Shown: positions 57,977 through 64,000 of the stretch, in pieces
How positions within the stretch are numbered: position 1 is the stretch's first letter
How the letters are laid out: each line of letters starts with the position of its first letter
Assembly: GCF_030863805.1 (NCBI RefSeq)
Contig: NZ_CP132957.1
Span: 3,534,001 to 3,598,000, forward strand
Length of the DNA stretch: 64,000 bases
From: Kineothrix sp. MB12-C1
GTDB taxonomy: Bacteria; Bacillota; Clostridia; Lachnospirales; Lachnospiraceae
Direction: 5' to 3'
Notes under the pieces: model-generated
Database searches by the model: none
Told to the model about the DNA's origin: nothing
Seen by the model: only the letters and a program-made list of their open reading frames with translations
Position numbers and translations under genes: made by a program

Positions 57977-59212
57977 ATGAGATTACCGGGTGAAAATGAT
58001 GATATGGGAGCTAGGCTCTCGATGAAATACATGGTGATAGGCGTTAGTTTAAGCCTATTGCTAATTCTGGGCGTTGTAATGCTTACCAATAATGCGAATA
58101 AGCCAAGGAAAGGAAATAGTACACAACAGGTAAATTCCGTGGTAGCTGTGGAGCATGAAGCGGATGGTGAAGAAGGCGATAATATATCAGGAGAAACGTC
58201 CGTAGAATTGGCAGAGCAGTACAATCTTACATCTCATGGAAGCAGTAGAATGAAGGATATCGAGAGGCTGTACAGGGAAAATAAACTGACAGCTTCCGAT
58301 TTGGATTTCTGGGATATGTATCCGAAAAATGACCCTGAGTTAATCAGTGCGGAGAAAGCGGATGAGGAGAAAGATTCCAAGGAAGAAAGCTCCAAGAAGG
58401 AAGGGAATAAGTATTCCGATTATGAAGAAGAGCAGGAGCAGGATCCGGCCAATGATGGGAAGCATACTCTCCTCACTTATACTGATGGCTCAGAGGAGTG
58501 GGTATTGATCAATCCCTATCTCGAGAAGAACACTTATGATTTTACGAAGCTTACAATGAAGTCGGACAAAATGGCCTATTATCAGGATGGAAAGAAGAAT
58601 TCTTACTTGGGAGCGGACATTTCCAAATATAATGGGGAGGTGGACTTCGTAAGTTTGAAGGAATCCGGAATTGATTTCGTTATGCTGCGTCTGGGGGCCA
58701 GAGGTTATGGAAGTGGTCAGATTATGTTGGATGAGAAGTTCGCAGATAACATTACGAAAGCGACAGAAGCCGGACTGGACATCGGTATTTATTTCTTTTC
58801 ACAGGCTATAACGACAGATGAAGCGGTGGAGGAAGCTAACTTCATCATGCAGAATTTAAGCAATTATAAGATAACCTATCCGGTTGCTTTCGATATGGAA
58901 TATGTGCAGAATGATACGGCGAGGATAGAGACTCTTTCCAGAGAACAGAAGACATCCATTACCAAGGAATTTCTGGATACGGTGAAAAATGGCGGATATA
59001 AACCTATGATTTATGGAACAAAAGAATGGCTTATCAAGCAAATCGATTTGACGAAGCTAACGGGCTATGATATATGGTTATCCCAGCAGGAGGATGTGCC
59101 GGATTATCCGTATCAGTTCCAGATATGGCAATATACCTTAGATGGCCAAGTGGGAGGCGTAAACGGCGAGGTAGATCTAAACATTAGTTTTATTGATTAT
59201 TCGGAGAAGTGA
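57977..59212 (+). CDS. Membrane-anchored GH25 lysozyme-like protein
   Basis: 411 residues. Membrane helix near 18-38, an acidic, lysine-rich linker to about 155, then a glycoside hydrolase family 25 domain with GADISKYNG and FDMEYV carrying the catalytic acids. Cuts muramic acid bonds in peptidoglycan. Its 3' end overlaps the convergent AP2-domain gene by 23 bases. Confidence 0.9.
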   Translation: MRLPGENDDMGARLSMKYMVIGVSLSLLLILGVVMLTNNANKPRKGNSTQQVNSVVAVEHEADGEEGDNISGETSVELAEQYNLTSHGSSRMKDIERLYRENKLTASDLDFWDMYPKNDPELISAEKADEEKDSKEESSKKEGNKYSDYEEEQEQDPANDGKHTLLTYTDGSEEWVLINPYLEKNTYDFTKLTMKSDKMAYYQDGKKNSYLGADISKYNGEVDFVSLKESGIDFVMLRLGARGYGSGQIMLDEKFADNITKATEAGLDIGIYFFSQAITTDEAVEEANFIMQNLSNYKITYPVAFDMEYVQNDTARIETLSREQKTSITKEFLDTVKNGGYKPMIYGTKEWLIKQIDLTKLTGYDIWLSQQEDVPDYPYQFQIWQYTLDGQVGGVNGEVDLNISFIDYSEK

Positions 59213-59999
59213 GTTCCATAATTTTCGGAGAAATTTTAAGTTTGGTATAAATATCGGCATAGGCAGCAGGAGAAAGCCCTTCTAAGTAATTGAGGGAATA
59301 ATTGCGGTCTATGCCATTTCTTTTTAAGATATCGACAGCCTTGTTATAAGCGATAGCAGCCTCTGTTTCCGTGGAGTAAGTACCTACCACATAATTACTT
59401 TTCACATGGATACGCACCTTATATTTTATTCGGTTATCAGGAGAGGTCACGTGAGTGATTCCATGAAAATGATTTAAAATCTCAATATTTTCATAGCGAA
59501 AGTCTGTACTGTCTCCATTGATAAACCTGTAATCTTTTCCTTCGACGGCGTAATTTTTAATACCGTAGCGATTTAGGATATTCACCTGCATTCCGTAATC
59601 AGCAACGAAAAGGTGACCTCCTCTACGCATGATTTTATGGGAAGAATAGTAAAATAAATCATCGACATCGAACTTCAGCACATAAGAAGGGGAAAGATAA
59701 TATAAGAAAAACTTTTGCTTTATATAAATGGGCGTGGAGAAGTAGAATCTGTTATCTCTAAAATTTATAAGGCAAACCCATTTTTCAAAGGATAAGAAAG
59801 AGGATTCCGTATAATCATCTATAGACAAAGCGGCTGTATTTATTAATTTTTGAGCTTCTTTGTAAGCGAGATGAGCATTTTGAGCGATATCATAGCTTCC
59901 CAGGCTAATATGCTTATCCCGAAAGGTAATAGATGCACGATAGTAGATGGAATGATCTTTTCTCTTTGCGGTATATACGCCGGGCAATTTCTGTTCCAT
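59190..59999 (-). CDS. Double AP2-domain protein
   Basis: 269 residues. An AP2-like segment near the start (YYRASITFRDKHISLGSYD) and a second near 205-240 (YKVRIHVKSNYVVGTYSTETEAA) flank a middle part with NGDSTDFRYENIEIL that recalls the HNH-endonuclease neighbourhood of AP2 proteins, but without the catalytic histidines. Possibly a DNA-binding protein descended from a homing endonuclease. Own promoter at 60086. Confidence 0.72.
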   Translation of the reverse strand: MEQKLPGVYTAKRKDHSIYYRASITFRDKHISLGSYDIAQNAHLAYKEAQKLINTAALSIDDYTESSFLSFEKWVCLINFRDNRFYFSTPIYIKQKFFLYYLSPSYVLKFDVDDLFYYSSHKIMRRGGHLFVADYGMQVNILNRYGIKNYAVEGKDYRFINGDSTDFRYENIEILNHFHGITHVTSPDNRIKYKVRIHVKSNYVVGTYSTETEAAIAYNKAVDILKRNGIDRNYSLNYLEGLSPAAYADIYTKLKISPKIMELTSPNNQ

Positions 60000-60085
60000 T
60001 GAATTAACCCTTCCTTTCTCATAACCTGCAAAATTTACTTTAATATTGTCTATTTTATGACAATAAATGCTAAAATTTTATCCTA

Positions 60086-60114
60086 AGTATAACATTTTAG
60101 AAAAAAGAATACAA
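60086..60114 (-). promoter_or_regulatory. Promoter of the AP2-domain gene
   Basis: Minus-strand TTGTAT, a 17-base spacer and TATACT, giving an 80-base leader. Confidence 0.55.
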
Positions 60115-60244
60115 ATTTAGAAATATTTTCACACCTCTTTGTATAAAATATTAAAGAACTGTTACATTTGTGTGACAAAAATATAAGGCATGGATACATC
60201 AAATAATAAAATATTCATGGAGAGTAAAAGAGGAATAGGAAGAT

Positions 60245-60871
60245 ATGAGAACGTACAAAAAAAATATAACAATACTTTTGTTATGTAATGTGATACTTGC
60301 AGTGGCATGGTTCAATGTGAAAGAGTTGCAGATTAATAGAATCGCAGCTACTCCGGCATTTCAGATTCGATTTATGGAAGAATACGCAAGTCTTGATGCG
60401 GTCAGCTTCATCCGAATGGTATCACGTGCTTCATCGGGACAAAGAGTCGTAGACTATAGCGTTATCGAGAGAAAAGCAAAGTATACGCTATCCAAGGAAG
60501 ATTATGAAGTACTTCTGCGTATTGTAGAGGCGGAGGCCGGAGGCGAAGATATCACAGGAAAGATGCTTGTGGCCGGAGTAGTAATGAACCGGGTGGATTG
60601 TGATAAGTTTCCCGATACGGTAAAAGAGGTAGTATTCCAAAAGGAGAATGGTGTGTCACAGTTCTCCCCTGTTTCTGACGGAAGATATGATAAGATTTGT
60701 GTGAGCGAAGAGACGAAAGAGGCGGTAGAGAAAGTGCTTTACGGTGAGGATATTACGAGGGGGGCGCTTTATTTTGCCTCGAGGAAGCATGCGAATCCCG
60801 AACGAATGAAATGGTTCGATAATAGCCTGACGCTTTTGTTTTCTTATGGAGGACATGAATTCTTTTCCTGA
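60245..60871 (+). CDS. SleB-type cell wall hydrolase
   Basis: 208 residues. Signal or anchor helix at 7-24, then a Hydrolase_2 domain with RIVEAEAGGED and VVMNRV and SQFSPV. SleB family enzymes are spore-cortex lytic transglycosylases; the vegetative versions open the wall during growth. No spore genes are adjacent, so the role is open. Confidence 0.88.
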   Translation: MRTYKKNITILLLCNVILAVAWFNVKELQINRIAATPAFQIRFMEEYASLDAVSFIRMVSRASSGQRVVDYSVIERKAKYTLSKEDYEVLLRIVEAEAGGEDITGKMLVAGVVMNRVDCDKFPDTVKEVVFQKENGVSQFSPVSDGRYDKICVSEETKEAVEKVLYGEDITRGALYFASRKHANPERMKWFDNSLTLLFSYGGHEFFS

Positions 60872-60893
60872 CATTGCGCGGAAAGTAAATATA

Positions 60894-60902
60894 TGATATA
60901 CT
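60894..60902 (+). promoter_or_regulatory. Extended -10 promoter of thrC
   Basis: TG, A, then TATACT (60897-60902); a weak TTGCGC box lies 17 bases upstream. It gives a leader of about 75 bases. Confidence 0.45.
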
Positions 60903-60984
60903 TATGAACCGATAACAAGTGTTTGCTTTAATTGGTGAATTCGTTAAAGGGACTCTAAGATAAAACAGGCGGAGAGGTAGTTCA

Positions 60985-62475
60985 ATGGAAGTATTATATA
61001 GCAGTACGAGAAATAATGAGATTCAGGTAACAGCATCGAAAGCCATTTTGCAAGGAATATCTAAGGATGGCGGATTGTTCGTTCCAAGCAGTATTCCGAC
61101 CCTCGAAAAGAGTATGAAGGAATTATCGGGTATGACATATCAGGAAGTAGCTTATGAGGTTATGAAACTGTATCTGACCGATTTTACGGAAGAAGAATTG
61201 AAACAGTGTATTGAACGCGCATATGATTCGAAGTTTGATACTGAAATTATCGCACCTCTTGTTAGTGCGGATGGTGCTTATTATCTCGAATTATTTCACG
61301 GTGCTACCATCGCTTTTAAAGATATGGCACTTTCTATCCTTCCTCATCTGATGACGACCGCGGCGAAGAAGAATAATGTAACAAATGAAATCGTAATCCT
61401 TACAGCTACCTCGGGAGATACCGGGAAAGCAGCCCTTGCGGGATTTGCTGGCGTAGAAGGAACGAAAATCATCGTGTTTTATCCTAAGAACGGAGTAAGC
61501 CCCATCCAGGAGAAACAGATGGTGACGCAGAAGGGTGATAATACATATGTGGTAGGTATTCACGGCAATTTCGATGATGCCCAGACCGGAGTGAAGAATA
61601 TTTTTGCGGACAAGGTACTGGAAGAGAGAATGGGAGAACAGGGATATCAGTTTTCTTCCGCTAACTCGATTAATATCGGACGGCTCGTTCCTCAGATTGT
61701 ATATTATATATATGCTTATGCGAGACTTCTGGCAGAAGAAGAAATAACAGAAGGTGAGAAGATTAATGTAGTCGTTCCTACCGGTAATTTCGGCAATATT
61801 CTGGCTGCTTTTTATGCTAAGAATATGGGGCTTCCCATCGATAAGCTGATTTGTGCTTCTAACGATAATAAGGTACTGTATGATTTCTTCCAGACCGGTG
61901 TTTATGATAGAAACAGGGAATTTATGTTAACCAGTTCACCTTCTATGGATATTTTAATTTCCAGTAATCTGGAACGTCTGATTTACCGAGTTGCCGGAAA
62001 CGATTCGGGTCGGACTGCTCAGTTGATGAAAGCATTAGGCGGCGAAGGTAAATATGAGGTCACAGCCGATATGAAGGAACTTTTGGCAGACTTCTATGGC
62101 GGTTATGCTTCGGAAAAAGAGACTGCGGATATGATTAAGGCCTTGTATGAAAAGACAGGCTATGTGATCGATACACATACGGCAGTAGCAGCGTGTGTTT
62201 ATGAGAAATATAAAGAAGACAAAAAGGATGAAACGAAGACGGTAATCGCCTCCACAGCGAGCCCGTTTAAATTCACAAGAAGTGTAATGGATGCTATCGA
62301 TGAGAAGTATGATAGTATGTCCGATTTTGAATTAGTGGATGAATTATCCGCTTTGGCGAATGTAGCTGTGCCGGAAGCGATTGAAGAGATTAAATCAGCG
62401 CCGGTACTGCATGATCATGTCTGCGGAAATGACGAAATGCAAAAGACGGTAGAGGCATTCTTAAAGCTTAAGTAA
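60985..62475 (+). CDS. thrC: Threonine synthase
   Basis: 496 residues of the longer (type 2) threonine synthase branch. PLP lysine K112 in IAFKDMALS, and the phosphate loop PTGNFGNI. Converts O-phosphohomoserine to threonine. GGAGAGG site. Confidence 0.95.
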   Translation: MEVLYSSTRNNEIQVTASKAILQGISKDGGLFVPSSIPTLEKSMKELSGMTYQEVAYEVMKLYLTDFTEEELKQCIERAYDSKFDTEIIAPLVSADGAYYLELFHGATIAFKDMALSILPHLMTTAAKKNNVTNEIVILTATSGDTGKAALAGFAGVEGTKIIVFYPKNGVSPIQEKQMVTQKGDNTYVVGIHGNFDDAQTGVKNIFADKVLEERMGEQGYQFSSANSINIGRLVPQIVYYIYAYARLLAEEEITEGEKINVVVPTGNFGNILAAFYAKNMGLPIDKLICASNDNKVLYDFFQTGVYDRNREFMLTSSPSMDILISSNLERLIYRVAGNDSGRTAQLMKALGGEGKYEVTADMKELLADFYGGYASEKETADMIKALYEKTGYVIDTHTAVAACVYEKYKEDKKDETKTVIASTASPFKFTRSVMDAIDEKYDSMSDFELVDELSALANVAVPEAIEEIKSAPVLHDHVCGNDEMQKTVEAFLKLK

Positions 62476-62525
62476 GGGACAAAAAAAGATTACTGAACTG
62501 TAACAGAGAAAGGCATGGACTCAAC

Positions 62526-62870
62526 GTGGATACGAATATATTTGATTTTCTAATTATAATCAGTGGTGTTTATCTGATTTATACGGCAATCGTTATGAAG
62601 ACTACCGGAAAGATTACGGGTGGAGCCATCGTTAGTAAGGATGTGGACGTAGATAATATTCGCGATAAGGAAGGCTTTATCCGGTATATGTTCCCCAAAT
62701 CACTTTTTATGGGAATCCTTACATGTATTATCGGGTTGTTCGGAATTGTGTCAACGAGATTTAATGGGCCATCCTATTTATCCCTCGTTGCTGTCGGATG
62801 TTTTATGGTAATATTAATTTTATTCGCGATATCTTCGAGCAGAGCGCGTAAAATGTTTATCGATGAGTAA
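62526..62870 (+). CDS. Small membrane protein, three helices
   Basis: 114 residues from a GTG; the nearby ATG at 62515 is in a frame that stops quickly. Membrane helices near 7-23, 58-76 and 84-102. No family recognised. Follows thrC after 50 bases. Confidence 0.7.
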   Translation: MDTNIFDFLIIISGVYLIYTAIVMKTTGKITGGAIVSKDVDVDNIRDKEGFIRYMFPKSLFMGILTCIIGLFGIVSTRFNGPSYLSLVAVGCFMVILILFAISSSRARKMFIDE

Positions 62871-62912
62871 CTGTGCGGGTGCTTGATAGTTGCATAATAT
62901 AATGATACCTAC

Positions 62913-63047
62913 GGATTGCTATGCACTTCGTACTCTCGCAATCCTAAAGCATTCGAAATCCGCCCTATTCGGGCTACTTTCTCATGCTTTGCGGGTCCCA
63001 AAGTCATGTTTTTTCATGCAAGCATGAAACGCATGACTTTGGGACCC
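62913..63047. repeat. Row of inverted repeats between the small membrane protein and citrate synthase
   Basis: Three consecutive hairpins: GGATTGC/GCAATCC (62913-62944); AAAGCAT/ATGCTTT (62946-62990) enclosing GCCC/GGGC; and a perfect 16-bp stem (62993-63008 with 63032-63047) enclosing a TTTCATG/CATGAAA hairpin. No credible coding frame. Confidence 0.7.
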
Positions 63048-63061
63048 TGGTATCATAATAT

Positions 63062-63110
63062 AAAAGCCATGTATGGAAGGAAAAGTTGTTCCTTTTATAC
63101 ATGGCTTTTT
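63062..63110. terminator. Bidirectional terminator
   Basis: AAAAGCCATGTAT (63062-63074) pairs with ATACATGGCTTTT (63097-63109), with an inner AAGGAA/TTCCTT pairing. T-runs on both strands. Serves citrate synthase (17 bases after its stop) and the plus-strand genes. Confidence 0.85.
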
Positions 63111-63126
63111 GATTTTAGTTTTTATT

Positions 63127-64000
63127 TTACCTTTTCGATATATCGGTATAGCAGCGATCCTCCCCGATTGCTTTGTAAGCCGGGCGGATGATTTTGCCGT
63201 TGTTGGCAAGTTCTTCCATGCGGTGTGCGCACCAGCCGGATATTCTGGCAATAGCGAAAATAGGAGTATAAAGTTCTAATGGTAAATCCAGCATATGGTA
63301 AACAAAGCCAGAGTAAAAGTCTACGTTAATACTTACGCCTTTATATATTTGCCGTTCCCTTTCGATGATTTCCGGTGCCAGCCGTTCAACGAGAGAATAA
63401 AGAGCGAATTCCTTCTGCAGTCCCTTTTCCTCAGATAACTTTTCGACAAAGGATTTGAAGATAACAGCACGCGGGTCTGATTTGGAATAAACGGCATGGC
63501 CAACACCGTAGATGAGACCGGCATGGTCGAAGGCTTCCTTGTGAAGCAGCCTGGTGAGATAATCGGATATTTGTTCTTCGTCTTCCCAATCGGAAATATT
63601 GTTTTTCATGTCTTCAAACATTTGTACCACTTTAATATTAGCACCGCCGTGTCTTGGTCCCTTTAAGGAGCCGATAGCAGCCGCGATAACGGAATAGGTA
63701 TCGGTCAAAGAAGAGGTGACTACATGGGTGGTAAAGGTGGAGTTGTTGCCTCCGCCATGTTCCATATGTAATACGAGAGCAATATCCAGAATCCGTGCCT
63801 CAAGAGGTGTGTAGGAGCTGTCCGGTCTAAGGATATGCAATATATTCTCTGCGGTGGATAATTCCGGCCTGTGGGGATGAATATACAGGCTCTTACCATC
63901 ATGATAGTGGCTATATGCTTGATAGCCATAAATAGAAAGCAGAGGAAAGAGGCTGATGAGTTGGAGACTCTGTCGCAGCACGTTAGGAAGAGAGGTATCA
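63127..64000 (-). CDS. Citrate synthase, C-terminal part
   Basis: 291 visible codons; the frame is open to the window edge, so the N-terminus lies beyond 64000 and the GTG at 63981 is internal. Family landmarks: MEHGGGNNSTF, GPRHGGAN with the catalytic histidine, and SDPRA with the catalytic aspartate. Condenses acetyl-CoA and oxaloacetate. Si-type fold, supporting glutamate synthesis. Confidence 0.95.
   Translation of the reverse strand, partial: DTSLPNVLRQSLQLISLFPLLSIYGYQAYSHYHDGKSLYIHPHRPELSTAENILHILRPDSSYTPLEARILDIALVLHMEHGGGNNSTFTTHVVTSSLTDTYSVIAAAIGSLKGPRHGGANIKVVQMFEDMKNNISDWEDEEQISDYLTRLLHKEAFDHAGLIYGVGHAVYSKSDPRAVIFKSFVEKLSEEKGLQKEFALYSLVERLAPEIIERERQIYKGVSINVDFYSGFVYHMLDLPLELYTPIFAIARISGWCAHRMEELANNGKIIRPAYKAIGEDRCYTDISKR

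Noticed and set aside
62916-63191. Open frame of 91 codons across the hairpin region
   Set aside because: It runs through several perfect inverted repeats and the terminator, has no ribosome site and no family-like sequence; it also overlaps the citrate synthase gene.

Overview
This window reads as ordinary chromosome of an anaerobic low-to-mid-GC Firmicute, most likely a Lachnospiraceae-type Clostridium relative. The evidence is a complete Na+/H+-pumping Rnf complex in the order C-D-G-E-A-B, a biotin-dependent Na+-translocating decarboxylase operon, a giant 2-hydroxyacyl-CoA dehydratase activase-like protein, an eukaryote-like single-chain glycyl-tRNA synthetase, strong AGGAGG-type ribosome binding sites and sigma-A promoters of the TTGACA-N17-TATAAT kind. 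No rRNA, tRNA, CRISPR array, insertion sequence or prophage was recognised. The species call is inference from gene content.

Layout. 1-5427: copper export (CopA P-type ATPase, an unknown membrane-anchored protein, CopZ) followed by an OmpR-type response regulator and its histidine kinase. 5440-9096: a RidA-like protein, divergent from a four-gene polar amino acid ABC importer with a good promoter. 9097-15427: a more AT-rich accessory stretch with a beta-glucoside PTS operon (LicT-type antiterminator with its RNA target and overlapping terminator, EIIBC, 6-phospho-beta-glucosidase) and a divergent MerR regulator plus serine hydrolase pair with a 19-bp-spacer MerR promoter. 15664-19899: the 1411-residue activase-like protein. 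20228-29124: a rhomboid-like zinc-finger membrane protein, a sigma-70-like protein without region 4, an unknown protein, an M16C peptidase, a DUF4349 lipoprotein, Era, a YqzL-like protein, RecO and a small lipoprotein. 29162-33594: GlyRS, AlaRS and ribosomal protein S21 (58 codons). 33682-39464: a CmpB-like membrane protein, two DacF-type carboxypeptidases, a metallophosphoesterase, and ScpA/ScpB.

39598-44887 is the decarboxylase operon: two different carboxyltransferases (a CoA-ester type and an oxaloacetate/pyruvate type) flank one set of gamma, biotin carrier and beta subunits. It is followed by a TetR regulator with a probable autoregulatory palindrome, an RpiR regulator, an HI0933-family flavoprotein, Cmk, IspH, an S1-domain protein and an orphan CheR (45180-51569). 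A ribonuclease H-like exonuclease is encoded on the minus strand. 52922-57932 is the Rnf operon. 57977-64000 holds a GH25 lysozyme-like protein, a convergent AP2-domain protein, a SleB-type hydrolase, threonine synthase, a small membrane protein and the C-terminal part of citrate synthase on the minus strand.

How the genes fit together: PTS sugar uptake, amino acid import, reductive or decarboxylating chemistry on CoA esters, and two ion-pumping machines (Rnf and the biotin decarboxylase) fit a fermentative life in which a sodium or proton gradient is built from ferredoxin oxidation and decarboxylation. The least explained parts are the rhomboid-like/sigma-like/unknown gene trio (20228-22373), the row of hairpins at 62913-63110, and a short dispersed repeat at 25401 and 45029.
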